A stretch of 64,000 nt of DNA from Evernia prunastri (Eukaryota; Ascomycota; Lecanoromycetes; Lecanorales; Parmeliaceae), in NCBI GenBank assembly GCA_003184365.1, contig NKYR01000082.1, positions 118,913-182,912 on the forward strand. The letters run 5' to 3'. A program made the translations under genes and the position numbers. This document shows positions 1-11,842 of the stretch, piece after piece. The notes beneath the pieces are model-generated. The model ran no database searches, had not been told where the DNA came from, and was given only the letters and a program-made list of their open reading frames with translations. Numbering within the stretch: the stretch's first letter is position 1; each line of letters starts with the position of its first letter.

Positions 1-124
1 CGCCAAGTCTCCAAATCGATGGTTAAACATGACTCGAAGCCAGAAGCATACTTCTGCTTCCCTCCCCTGTTGCACAATTGAATCTGCCAGAAAGAGATAA
101 TACTGAATTCAAAACCTTGACTAG

Positions 125-998
125 TATGTACTCTGTCAGCGCGCAAGTGAACGATCTTGAGGTCGTCACTGTGCCCCTGGATACAACCAGGAATTTTAAA
201 CTACGTCCCGAAGCCATCAACCATGCTCTTTCTTCAGGTACCAATATCAAGCTCGTGTACATCTGTTCTCCGGGCAATCCTACGGCCAATCTCATCACCA
301 AATCAGATATCCAGCAGGTGCTCGAGCATCCTACATGGAATGGTGTGGTCGTCCTAGATGAAGCTTACATCGATTTCTCTCCTGAAGGATCTAGCTTGGC
401 AGAATGGGTGACGGAATGGCCTAACCTTGTCGTCATGCAGACTCTCAGCAAAGCATTTGGACTTGCCGGGATCCGCCTCGGCGCGGCTTTCACATCTCCA
501 GAGATTGCAAGTCTCCTGAATAATCTCAAAGCGCCTTACAACGTCTCCAGCCCTACTAGTGCGTTAGCTTGCGCTGCATTGCAGCCCAAGAATCTGGCGG
601 TCATGAGGAAGAATCGGGAAAGGATTGTGGAGCAAAGAGATCGAATGATGCGGGAGCTTCCGAAAATACCTGGGGTGGGGAACTTTTTAGGTGGCGCTGA
701 ATCCAACTTCCTGTTAATCGAGATCCTGGACAGACCAAGGAGTAGAGGGGGCAAACCGAGCAATGAGACTGCTTTGGCTGTTTATGAAAGGTTGGCGGAG
801 ACCAAAGGGGTCGTGGTGAGATTTAGGGGTAAGGAAGCAGGATGCTTAGGCTGCGTAAGGATCACAGTCGGGACGGAGGAAGAAGTCAATAAGCTGCTTC
901 GGGAGATGAGAAGTGTGCTACAAGACATATACAGGAACGGATCAAACGGAGAGGCTGAGGATATAAAGGAGCAAGAAGCGAACGATGTGGTTGCTTGA
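125..998 (+). CDS. HIS5: Histidinol-phosphate aminotransferase, 3' part
   Basis: Class-I/II PLP aminotransferase of histidine biosynthesis, converting imidazole-acetol phosphate to histidinol phosphate. The visible exon starts with the family block MYSVSAQVND just after a TAG acceptor at 121-124, preceded by a branch-like TACTGAA. It carries CSPGNPTAN, the LDEAYIDF cofactor-aspartate segment, and LSKAFGLAGIRLG with the Schiff-base lysine, then VVVRFRGKEAGCLGCVRITVG near the end. It closes at TGA 996-998. The N-terminal third lies left of the window; the first 124 bases have stops in every frame that could join, so they are read as intron with perhaps a short piece of upstream exon that I could not place. 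The acidic tail of about 20 residues is beyond the conserved fold. Family assignment is certain; only the 5' structure is open. Confidence 0.95.
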
Positions 999-1908
999 CT
1001 TGCAGAATAGACATATCATTTTCAATGCTCCCCGCGCTTCACATCAATCCGATGCTGCTTTGCGATTTGATATGCCACTAAGATGCAACTAATGGGAGTT
1101 GCCGTCGCTTCCGTGGCGCTTTACTTGGCGATTCTGCCAGTCTTTACAATCGATGCACTTGTTCCTGCTGTTTTGTCTTTGTGCATGGGGTGGGATTCGA
1201 GCAGACCCTATCGTTCTGGCTGAAGTATCCCTGCGGACGGTGGGCATAATTGACTCCTAGGTATCAGGTCAACCCGGAATTGTTCATCATGTGAACTTTT
1301 GAGGAGAGAAAGGCGCACAGACGGGGATGATAGGGTAGAAACGATTAAGTTGAAATCTGGTATTCCTTACCTACGGTAAGATACTTTATCTACCTCACTG
1401 TACACAGGCGCGACTGATTTGAAAAGTTGAAATGGACTAATTGTAATTATAATGATAAAGTAGGAGTGATGGTAGGCAAAATAATCATTGATGGCAAAGC
1501 GTTGATTTAAGTCATGGATCGATGAGTTTGACTGGTATTACTTAGAGTAGGTAGGTAGGTAGGTTGGTTGTGCTTACGAGGCGTGTTACGAGGTGGTGTC
1601 TCTGAAATGCGCAGGCATTGGATTTATTTATTTATACTTTTTATACTTCTTATACTTTCTTATAAGCGTTCCGTGAGCCGTGGGAAGTGACCAATAACGT
1701 TGAAATAGTGTCCAAATAATGCAAGGATCCCGGCGACATGTTTTTAGTCGTGCCACCCCAATCCCCCAGCAAAACCCAGCCAAAATCCAGCAAATCCAGC
1801 TCTTTCGCTGACCGTGTTTGGTGTGTGAGAGTTTGGGCTCTCGTTCCTAGCGGGGCATTTTCTGCAACTCGTGTATCCGTACGGAGGTAACCGTGTTACG
1901 ATTTATCC
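999..1908. other. Intergenic region with tetranucleotide repeat
   Basis: No gene seen. It contains a short GTAG tandem run at about 1546-1564 and an AT-rich TTTA/TATACTT stretch at about 1620-1662. It serves as the 3' flank of HIS5 and the promoter side of the following SS18-like gene. Confidence 0.6.
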
Positions 1909-3366
1909 ATGGCCATGGCATACCAAGAAAGCAGCTATGGCCCACGCTCCACCTATGCCGGCCCGACCAATAATGCACCTCAATCTCATTTCCCCCAGTC
2001 ACATCATTCAGTTCAACATCACCATCCTCCTCCTCCTCCTCATCTCCCTCCTTCGAACTTTTACCCCAACCCATACCCTCACTCCAATCATCCCAATCAG
2101 TCCAATCAGCCCGTACAATCTAATCAATCCGATGCTTCATCCCCTCCTCTACCACCCTACATACATCCACAGCCTTCCGACGCCCACACGTACCAGGCTC
2201 AAAGGCTGCCCTATGCTCCCAATCAGATTCAGATCCAGAATCAGAATGGCCGAGGACCGTTGACGCAGCCTCCCATGAGTTTGCCTGATGACCAATTTAA
2301 AAGGCCATACCTGCCACAGCAGCAATATATGAACCATGGTCCGTTGCTCTTTCCTTTGCCGTTCCCCTTCAGCGACTTTGGCGTGGTGCAGGAACCGTGA
2401 AGTGGCTGTGGCTTACCCGGTGACTTTATACATTCCTCAGCTCCACCACCCGCCAATTTCATAGACCATCAGCGACAAAAGTCTTTGGCCGTATCCGACC
2501 TCGCGCCAGCTCAGGCCTACTCGGGAGCCTCAACGACCCACAAAAGACTCCACAGCTCTAGCTCGTCCTATCCACCGACCTCCACAATGACAGTGACAGC
2601 TACCCCAGTCAATCCACCATCCACCCAGTCTACCCCCACGTCCGAAGTATCCTCTCAACCCGCAGACCCCGCTCTTCAACCCGGCGGACTTTCGTCACTT
2701 GACCAGCAACGCGTTGATGCCCTCCTCCATGTCAACAATCTCCTGCTACAAGAGGTCACCATCCTGCAAAAAGTCGGCTTCAAACCCTCTCCTCAATCGC
2801 CTCAACAGGTTGCGCCCCCAAACACCTCGCCGCAGGCGACTCCAGCACCTCCTACCTCAGCGGGCGACCTTGTATCAACCACCCCGAACCAAAACAGCTC
2901 GACCACCAAAACCAATCCAACTACTACTACTACTCCTACTACCACTACCATTACTATGACCACGACTGCTCCTACTACTGCTACCACTACGCCTACAACG
3001 ACTACACCGAGCACCGCGACAGCACCTCAGCAACAGTCCCTGAATACGAAAAAATACGTGGAATTCATGACCCGCATCAAGACCAACATCATGTTCCTAG
3101 TCAGCATATCCGACCAAGCGAAAGATAAGCCGCGGCCGCCGTACCCCAGCCATCTCGAAGCGCCGCCCCTCTGGCTCAATCCCGGAAACGAGGAGGGAGA
3201 CAAGCAATTGGACTCGCTGCGGGACGAATACGCAAAGCTCCGAGAGCTGTGGCCGGATTGGAAGCCCGAGGTCAGGAAACCGCAGGTGGGAGGTCAGCAG
3301 GCGCAACAGGGGCAGCAGCAGCAGCAGCCGCAGATGCAACAGCCCCAGGCACCACAGCAGTCATGA
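1909..3366 (+). CDS. SS18/SSXT-like glutamine-rich nuclear protein
   Basis: Proposed exons 1909-2338 and 2441-3366 (about 451 aa). The start is the ATG at 1909 in a CCATGGCC context. The N-terminal part is low-complexity Q/P/H/N-rich. The conserved part, at 2695-3120, has LDQQRVDALLHVNNLLLQEV followed, after a Thr-rich insert (ACT/ACC codons, 2917-3010), by YVEFMTRIKTNIMFLVSISD. This two-helix arrangement resembles the SSXT/SNH domain of SS18, the SWI/SNF-associated coactivator; in fungi such proteins are often called glutamine-repeat proteins. The C-terminus is again Q-rich. The first reading frame runs into a stop at 2398, so an intron is required; the only phase-matched solution I found uses donor GTCCGT at 2339 and acceptor CTCAG at 2440, giving MNHAPPPANF across the junction. 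SWI/SNF membership is inference. Confidence 0.72.
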
Positions 3367-4192
3367 CAGGCATGACGGGCACGAACTTTGCAAAATGTAT
3401 ACATAAAAATATCTATGCGAGCGACATGGCATGCAATAGGCGCGTTCTATACGGGAGGCTGAGTGAGGGTGGTTAGATTGCAGCGCTTTTCATAGCAATA
3501 CAATACTTAGCGACGACTCCGTCCAGGAGGATTTAATTTATCGGTATATCTGAGTTCGTCCTCTCCGTATGTAACGGAAGTTAGCAACAAAAGGTCCCTT
3601 GACGCCAAGACTCCCAGCTCAAGATCTCGCTCGGATGACGCCCGCCTGAAGGGCTTACCTGGAAGGCTGGAACAATGCATGTACTCGTACCGCCCGTATG
3701 GCCCACTATACACTAGTGATCCCTACGCTCCAGGGTCCTGTCCTAACAAGGCCGCGTTCCGAAAGTATGTGGCATCTCATTTGTGACGGTTGGAAAGCGA
3801 ACGAGAGCGTCTACTCCGTATGAAGCAAGACCACCTACCTTATTGAACATCGATACGCAGTATTTACGCCCCGCAAGCCACTCTTCCCATACCCCGTACC
3901 CCAGGGATAATGTGACGATAACATACGTTCATTAAGAATGCCGATAGAACCTGTGTCTATCCCAAACCCATGATGGAGAAGAAACAGGGTTAGGCCAGCC
4001 CAAATCGTGTCGCCCCTCAGCCCATATATCTTCAACCCCCAAAACCCTAGCGGAACGTGTCTTCTCTTCTCTTTTCTTCTCTGACCACCGGGGGCATCCT
4101 TCCCTGAGACTATCGCCGCAGACGTTCTGGCTTGCAACAGAAGCTCAAAATCCATATTTACACGCCAAGAGTCAAGATGAAGAACTGCACAG
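3367..4192. other. Intergenic region between convergent genes
   Basis: Holds the 3' ends of the SS18-like gene (left) and INCENP (right). A TTCTCT pyrimidine run lies at about 4057-4083. No coding signal that I trust. Confidence 0.55.
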
Positions 4193-7100
4193 TCACATTC
4201 CAAAGGTCCAGCCGCCCTCCCTCCTCAGACGCTGCCTCGCCTCCACGTCCCTTCTTATCTCCTCCTCAGTTAACCGATCAGCACCCGCCCAATTTGCGCT
4301 ACTCGTCCGTGACCTGAAGCGATGATGCCTTTCTTTGAACATTTCTTCCATATGCGGACTCGCTACAGGTCCGAAGACGGTATCGGCGTCCATGTTCTCA
4401 TCTTGCGTCATGAGTAATTGGCGTAATTGGGGTGATTGGGCCCACTCGGGGAGGCTGGCGCCTTTCTTGGCCTTTTCCGCTTCGTCCTCCGAGTCCGATT
4501 CTTCGCTTTCGGTGGGGATGTCGTCGAGATGGATGTTCTCGCCATTCTGATAATGAGGGGAGGCTTTGGCGGGCGGGTGGGCTAGTTTGGAGGGAGCTGG
4601 GGTCTTGTAGTTCGCTTGAGGGGGGTTGGGGGCCTCGGCGAAAGGGATTTTGCCGTTGGTGTATTTGGCTATGTCAGGGTGGTGGCCCGGCCGGGATATC
4701 TGGTTTTGGTGAGCGTGCTGTTGGTACGCTTGGCTTGCCGTGGTTGTCTTCAGCAAAGACGGGGCATTATGATGATGAGGCGCAGGGGGTGGTGCAGTCG
4801 TATAGTTGCTGCTGAATATTGACGCCTTGTGACCATCCTTGCGGATCCCTGATTGGCGGATCGGAGGCGCCATTGTCGGTCGGACTCTAACTTCCTGCAC
4901 TTCTTCGTCTTCCGTTCTCCTCCGCTTGCCGTCATCCTGTTGATACGACAGGCCACCTTGCGGCCGAGCGTGCTGTAGAGGCTCATCATCGGTATCAGGG
5001 TTGAAGACTCGTTTGTTGGCTGGTTTCACAGGATTCTGAGGATGGGTGCTAGGGAAGCTTGGGTGAGGCGGCACGTTATGCAGCCTCGATGGAGGCCTGG
5101 CGGCACCCATATCTGGACGGATTGTCGAGGTACCGTGAGCGTACTGTAAGACAGGTGCCTTCAAGAGTCAGTTATTGCTAAATTTGACCGGACATCAGGG
5201 TCGGTGTACCTGATCCATTGCCGGCCTCTGCGGCGCCCGTTGCTGTTGCTCTTTCTTGTTGAGCTCCATTCTTCTCTTCTCAATTGCTTGCTTATGTGCG
5301 ATTTTCTTGGGGTCTTCAGCAGCCGCAGCACGCTCTCGTTCACGCTGCCTCTCTGCTTCCTGACGTTGTTGCTGCTCTTGGCGTCTTGCTTCCTCTTGCT
5401 GAGCGGCCCTTTTACGTTCTATCTCACGTTTTTGGTCAAGCTTGCGTTGTGCCTCCTTTTCATCCTACTCTAGAATTAGCATGCGAAATGAGGCTCATTT
5501 GGCCTCGCCGCCACTCACCTGTTCTTTCTTTCGCTCTGCTGCGAGCAGAGCTTTGGGCTTAGGTGCCATCGATGTCGCAGAGCTCTTGAGGCTACTGTTT
5601 GAAGCCGACGTCTGAAGAGAAGCGTTGCTAGGTTTCCTCCCAACTGCTGGCTGCTTTGGCTGCGATTGGGGCAATGAATCCTGCAGACTCGAGGAGAGCG
5701 CCGCGTTACTGAGCGGAATCCTCTGCGACAGTGTACCCACACGAATAGCTACAGGCTGTGGCTTTGGCTTGGGTGCTGTCTCCTTGGCGGGCTTCATGGG
5801 TCTTCTTACGTTGCTGGGCTTTTGTAACTGAGGCGGTTGCGATGGGGCATGCGACGCTGGAGGGCCCATAGGATGAGATGACGGGTCGTTTCCAACGGCA
5901 TCTGGTTGGGCTTGAGTGCCTTCATGAGTTTGTGTTTTCCTTGGGCTCTGCCTTGTTGGCTTGGTCTGCGGTTGTGCTGCTTCTACCGGAGGGCCTTGCG
6001 GCTGGACAAGCTTCTGCACGACTTTTGGATCATCCTTTTCTCTGGCTCTTTCGAGCTCTTCTTCACTTCGACGTTCCCTTGCCTCTAATTCCTTTCTCCT
6101 TTCCTCCTTTTCCGTGGAGCTTCTGGTTTTCCGAACATTGCTGTTACTCGCTGATTTATTCACATCACCTTTCGGAGATTTACTTTCCAGAGCTTTATTG
6201 ATCGACAGTCCTTGTGTATCTTCTTCAGTGCGCTTGGAAAGAGGCGAAAGAGTCTCCATTCTAGCTTGCGCGGACACACCAGCACTACTTGAGAATAAGC
6301 CTCGAGCAGTCTTCATGATAGACTGCAATTTCGACTTGGAAGCGCTCAAGGGTCCATCAACATACCGTCTCGAAGAGGGGCTGCCAAGTGGAGTCGTTGA
6401 TTGATCTGTAGGGGTTGATCTATCCCAAACCGGTGCTGCGGTTCCATGTACAACTTTTGAAGCAGCGCCTTCAGCAGCTTTGGTTGGGGATGTAGATTGG
6501 GAGACCGTGGCCGACTTCGAAAGCCACTGTCCACTACTTCGACTTTCCTGCGCATATGCATGGCGTAATGGAGGCGACGGTATCGTAGCTGGCTCGTCAT
6601 CTTGACTGTAGACAAAATCTTGGCCACCAATAGTTCGTTTTCCCCTGATGTCCTCCATGACATCTGCGGAAGTGCTTTTGGATAGCTGCGGTCGGTTCAA
6701 AGCATATGGCTGTACCTGAGGTGGCTGGATCCAGTCATCATCATCTTCATCATTAATTGCTGGGGATGTGACTGTGTTCGAAGGGAGCAAAGAAGTCTTC
6801 TGAAGCATCTCTGCTTTGCATTCTAGGTTCGGCAGCTCTGGGTAGCTGAGCCCTGTCAGAGCAGTTGCTGCAGAAATTGATTTTGTGGGTCGAGCTGGTT
6901 GTGACTTTCCCAGCATGTTGATTCTGTCATGGAGCCGCTGTGTAGAGGATTTGTTGTGTAGCTGAGCCATTTTAGAGTCCCCATCGGACTCTTCGCGAAC
7001 GAGCACCGGCTTCTCAGTATCAACTTCCATTCCATTATTGACCTCATCTTCCTGGTTAGGCTCAGGCTGCCTCGAGCCACCAAGAGACTTCCCGCCGGTA

Positions 7101-8183
7101 AATCTTCCGAGGAGGCTACCACGCGTCTTTGACTGGTCCAAGTGGCTAGTTCGAGAAGTCCTCGCTCCTATGCTTTTCTTCGTTGTCAAGGGTTCACGCG
7201 CAGGTAAAGCCGCAAAAGTGAGGCTGCTCTTGCGAACTAGAGGTCTAGCTGGGCTTGATCCGTGAGATGGGGACCGCGACTCATCCTCAACAAGATCTTC
7301 ATCCAAATCTTTGTCCAGCGTATCAATTTCCATCGCATCCTCTGGGGCCTGATCCAGAACAGGTGCTAGCGGCTCCGCCGAAGGTGCTCTGGTAGATTCG
7401 GTAGAATCATCAACGGCTACGATTGGAGGATCATTCTTCTGTGGGCTTGCGACAGTGATGTCTCCTTTTGAAATTTCCTCTTTCGCTGAATGAAAGGACT
7501 TCTCGGTGGTGCTGTGACACTCCGACAGATTTGTCACGTTATGATGTGCTCGCAAAGGCGACTTTTGGGGAGACTTTTCGAGCATATCATGTACTTCAAC
7601 TGACGATGGTAATACTGCCAATTCCTGCTCGGTATCAATTTCACCTTCCGGAAGTCCATGATAGCCCGAGTCTTTATTCGCGTCCGTTTCTTTCTCAATT
7701 TCGACAGGAACAATCGGGTCTTGAGCCACTTGGAATGTAGGAGCTGGTCTCGTGGGGCTGGCGTTCTGAGTCGGAGTGTTGGCTCGTTGCGCATTGGTCA
7801 AAAACACATCAGTTAAAGGCTGCAAGCATGGTTAATAATCATTGGTAGTTGGGTCTCTGGGATACTTACCTCTCGGCCCTCCAACGGATTCCGCTTTCTT
7901 GCTGTTCGTGGAGTCTTTCCGCGTAATTTTCCAGGGGTTTTGAAGATCTCCGTAACATTTCTGTTCACAGTCAGCGGGTCGAACGTGCCTCAGACTGTCA
8001 TGCGTACACTTGATTCTTGCTAAAGATCTCCGCCATATGCTCGTTGAGCCATTCCACCTCATTGCGGGCCGAGAAAGCAAAATCTTCTGCTTCCTGAGTA
8101 CAGAACTGAGCGACCTGATCGTTCTCATCGTTGATCCATTGTTGAGATCCTATCTGTTGCGCTCGGGAACGGACTGCTGCCAT
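4193..8183 (-). CDS. SLI15: Inner centromere protein INCENP/Sli15
   Basis: Scaffold of the chromosomal passenger complex; it binds and activates Aurora kinase (Ipl1/Ark1) and places it at centromeres and the spindle midzone. Exons on the minus strand: 8183-8008, 7960-7870, 7819-5519, 5464-5210, 5158-4193; phases all agree and give about 1262 aa. The N-terminus (first ~60 aa, WINDENDQVAQFCTQEAEDF) is the centromere/survivin-binding end, followed by EIFKTPGKLRGKTPRTARKR. A long disordered S/P-rich region follows, then a K/E/R/Q-rich helix (exon 4) typical of the INCENP single alpha-helix. The C-terminal IN-box has SLPEWAQSPQLRQLL at about residue 1176, ending with the TSS motif (RSRTSSANW, about 1226-1228), the known Aurora phosphorylation site. 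Divergent from the acyl-CoA dehydrogenase gene. Confidence 0.93.
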
Positions 8184-8576
8184 GATGAGTTCGGTGTTGG
8201 GCGAGCAAGAACTGCTATCGCGTTGGGTGTACTGCTAACATGAAGATGCAACCTAGTATGTCTCAGACATCAAATGAGCGCACTACTATTATAGAAGCAA
8301 TCGCAAAGCCGTATAGCTGTATCGGCGGATTGTTAGTATGAGGTTCGAGCTTCTTCGCCGTGGTTTGTTTTGATCTACACCGCGCTAATCAGCCCTACTG
8401 TACCTAACGCTCGAAGTCACGTGACTTCTCTTTTACCTTTCCCAAATTCCTCCACTCGACTCCAATCAATCCATTATGTTACAATCACATTCTATAATTG
8501 GTAGGCCTTTTAAGACGAACTGTCTTCTATAGCATGAATAGTTTAGCCTGGCTTTGATCTATGATTGTCGGACAAG
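8184..8576. promoter_or_regulatory. Bidirectional promoter INCENP / acyl-CoA dehydrogenase
   Basis: The 393-bp gap between two divergent start codons must hold both promoters. It contains the perfect palindrome GAAGTCACGTGACTTC at 8413-8428 centred on a CACGTG E-box, the type of site bound by Cbf1-like bHLH factors. Its regulatory use is inferred. Confidence 0.6.
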
Positions 8577-10090
8577 ATGCCACGACTTGCAAGGTTGCTC
8601 CTTCAGATGGTTCCAAGGCGTTCTCTGCCCCTAAATCCCTGCCGCACATTCTCTACCAGTAGCCCGCGCAGGATAATGGAGCTCACAGGCTTTTCGCAAG
8701 AACAGCTGGATGTTCGAGAAGCCATTGCTAAGATCTGCGCAAACTTTCCAGACGCGTACTGGGCAAGACATGATGAATCTGGCGTGTACCCACATGACCT
8801 CCATGCAGCTCTTGCAAAAGATGGCTGGATTGGCATTGCACTGCCTGAAGATCTTGGTGGGGCTGGCCTTGGTATATCTGAAGCCACAATGATGCTTCAG
8901 ACCATCTCACAGAGCGGTGCCGGCATAGCAGGAGCTCAATCGATCCATGCAAACGTGTATGCCACTCAACCGGTTGCCAAATTCGCAAACGTGGATCAAC
9001 GAAAGAGAATGTTGCCTAGACTGATCAGTGGTGAGTGGAAAGCATGCTTTGGAGTGACTGAGCCAAGGTCAGGAGACAGAAAGACAGTGTCTCCGTAGTG
9101 GGCAATGACTTACGTCTGGTGATCAGTACTGGGCTAGAAACCCTGAAGTTGAAAACCCGAGCGGTTCGTGACGGGGACTCTTACAGAATCTCGGGCCAAA
9201 AGATATGGATCTCATCCGCCCAGGTTGCATCAAAGATGATATTGTTGGCTCGGACAACACCTCTGCAAGAAGTGAAGAAGCCATCGGAGGGACTGTCCTT
9301 GTTCTTCATTGACTTCGATAGGAATGCCCCTGGGCTTGAGTTGAAGAGGATAAAGAAGATGGGAGGCAGAGCTGTTGATGCTAACGAAGTGTTTTTTGAC
9401 GACTACCAAGTCCCAGTAGACACTCTAGTAGGCGAAGAAGGGCAAGGCTTCAAAATTGTGAGACGCAACCCGAGGCTGGTGACGGATGTACGGAGATTGA
9501 CCATCTCTAGGTCCTCCATGGAATGAATGCTGAGCGCTGTTTGCTCGCTGGAGAGGCATTGGGCCTGGGCTTCGCCGCATTAGAGAAGGCCTCGAAGTAC
9601 GCGCAAGAGCGTATAGTCTTTGGAAGGCCCATTGGTCAGAACCAAGGCATCCAACATCCTCTCGCAGCCGCCTACATGAACCTCGAAGCTGCCAAGCTCG
9701 CAACGTACCATGCCGCCAGGGTGTACGACTCGAGCGGCGAGGACACCACTGTCACGCCTCACGCAGTCGGAGTAGCTTGCAACTCGGCCAAATATCTTGC
9801 TGCTGAAGCTGCATTCACCGCTTGTGAAAAATCAGTAAGCCATCACAGTCTCCGAAAGCCGTGCCATAGAACTAAATAGTTACAGGTACTAGCTCATGGC
9901 GGCATGGGATATGCACAAGAATATCACGTGGAGAGATATATGAGAGAATGTTTCGTTCCTCGAATAGCACCTGTGAGCAGAGTGAGTAGCACATGGTCAC
10001 CCTAATGGAGAAATAACCGCTGATGATATACAGGAAATGATCATGAACTATATTGGAGAGAAGGTACTGGGACTTCCAAGGAGCTATTGA
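8577..10090 (+). CDS. Acyl-CoA dehydrogenase, likely mitochondrial
   Basis: FAD enzyme of the ACAD family, oxidising acyl-CoA to 2-enoyl-CoA in beta-oxidation or branched-chain amino-acid breakdown. Exons 8577-9067, 9127-9457, 9511-9834, 9886-9981, 10034-10090; all phases agree, 432 aa. The Arg-rich N-terminus (PRLARLLLQMVPRRSL...RTFSTSSPRR) fits a mitochondrial targeting peptide. The N-terminal helical domain is followed by WKACFGVTEPSTG (flavin/substrate region), the beta domain KIWISSAQ, and the C-terminal domain GMNAERCLLAGEALGLG and YAQERIVFGRPIGQNQGIQH. Near the end AHGGMGYAQEYHVERYMRE is followed by PRIAPVS where MCAD-type enzymes carry their catalytic Glu with EGT; the Glu in NAERCL sits where isovaleryl-CoA and long-chain dehydrogenases keep theirs. 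The substrate is not known from sequence. Confidence 0.93.
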
Positions 10091-10551
10091 GAGGATCAAA
10101 GCTACACGTAGAGAGGGGTGCTTCGACTTGTAGTACACTGGAGTAAAGTGGCCTGTATGGGACTATCGTGATGCGCACAATGGAAGAACTCAGGAAGGCA
10201 CGATGAACGTGGCTAGCCTAGAGCCTAGAATGATCTCCCGACTTGCAGACTGAGCCCACGGGTAGGTCGAGCTTACCTACTTGAGGTGAAGTAAATTTCT
10301 CGAGAAATGCCAGATTCAACTCGTCGGTCGGCTTAGTGTGTGCCTACCTCAAGTTTCACTTGCACAACGTTAAGTAACAACTCTCATCACCCTCGGAACA
10401 TCCTTTTCAGTGGTATCATACCCTTCGTATGCGTTCTCTCTACACTATACGCCTCCCCATCGACCCCGTTCTTACAGGTTTAGTCCCTTTCCATCGGCAT
10501 CTCTCTTCGGAGTATGTAGCCTGACATTAACCTTTTCTAACACCCGCAGGA
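10091..10551. other. Intergenic region, possible 5' UTR intron
   Basis: No ORF of note. The CACCCGCAG immediately before the next ATG looks like a 3' splice site, so the CCCH gene may have an intron ending in its 5' UTR at 10549. Confidence 0.4.
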
Positions 10552-11842
10552 ATGAGTAGACAACGGATATTTGCCTTCCAGCCAAGAGCAGAAGCCAGCC
10601 CGACGTGCCGGCATTGGTTACTCGACCCAGCTGGATGCCTGGATCATCAATGCAGATACAGCCATACTATAACAAGTGTCCTATCGCCGCCATCAATGTT
10701 CGCGTGCTACGCATTCAACAATGGAGGCTGTCCGCTGTCTCAAGAGCAGTGTTTGTTTGCTCATCTAGTCACTGCACCTGGCAACCAATACATCCAGATT
10801 TGTCGTAAGTCAGCGTTTACATCCAACTATATCACTCTGCTCACCCACGCCTAGATCCAGACTTGACGCCATCTGATGCTCCAATCGCCGAGGCCGCTGC
10901 CAGAGCGGGATTTGATTGCACCAGTTGGTATGACTACTCTACGGGCGACGAGGCATGTTCTGAGACGAAAAGATCTTCATATCCCCTGAGCCCGTCTCAT
11001 TGCTCTGTTTTCTTGCCTTCGTCGGCCCTTAGAGAACGAATGCTGACTCTACAAAACCCCATAGGCCGAAGCTTAAGGGTCTCATTGATGCCGTCCGTGC
11101 TGTCGGCAGGCCGATATCTTACCCCGATCGCTGGACAGGACCTGCAGCTTTTCGATCTGATATCTATCCGGATCATTGGGAAGCTGACCGCATGAGAGCA
11201 AAGAAAGGAGTCACTCAAGCCTACCGAGAGGCCGGTCGGACTCCTTCAGTTCCACCTTTTGTAGTGAGTGCAAAACAATTGATCAAAAATCTTGATACAG
11301 TTACTCGTGGAGAACGTTCGGCACGGACGCCGGCTACAGGCACGAATATGTTGGCCTTGGGACTTCCTAACTCTAACAAACGAGTTGCGGACGCCATTGA
11401 CGTCCTCGCCCGGTCACCAAAGCGGGCAAAGACCGAACTACCCGCTACATCGAATGTCATTGACCTTACTCAAGATGATGAGCCTACTACCACATCCGTC
11501 CCCCGTCGTCGTCTACCCTTACGCCCACCCCTTGCAAATATCACAAATCGTGGCACCGGCCCCAAGAACAGCCGGAAACTTCGCAAGAACTCCCGCCCTC
11601 CGCGACAGCAAGATATCCACGGTGACAGCATTGGCTTGTTGGCGCAGATAGCGAGCAAGCTGCGTGCTAGTGCCCATGCTTTCGGAGTGGACCGAGAGAC
11701 CCTTCGTCGACGGTGGGAGATCGACGACTGGCTCCAGCTTCAAACCACCACAGACCATTTAGCTGCTCTGAACGATTTTTTTACAATGGCCGAAAATGGG
11801 ATATACGGTGCTCTGGAAGTTATCGAAAAGAGACTACTGTGA
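10552..11842 (+). CDS. CCCH zinc-finger protein with SUMO-interaction motif
   Basis: Exons 10552-10804, 10855-10927, 11065-11842; phases agree and the second intron has a textbook GCTGAC branch point, giving 367 aa. The N-terminus has two CCCH-like fingers: C-X9-C-X4-C-X3-H (from CRHWLLDP) and C-X7-C-X6-C-X3-H (from CYAFNNGG), suggesting RNA or nucleic-acid binding. A conserved-looking middle block reads GRPISYPDRWTGPAAF. At about residues 240-246, VIDLTQDDEP is a strong SUMO-interaction motif (hydrophobic core plus acidic tail). Basic patches (KRAKTE, RRRLPLRP, RKLRKNSR) suggest a nuclear location. The C-terminal ~60 aa are helical (VDRETLRRRWEIDDWL). I do not recognise a named ortholog; the function beyond nucleic-acid and SUMO binding is open. 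Confidence 0.75.
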
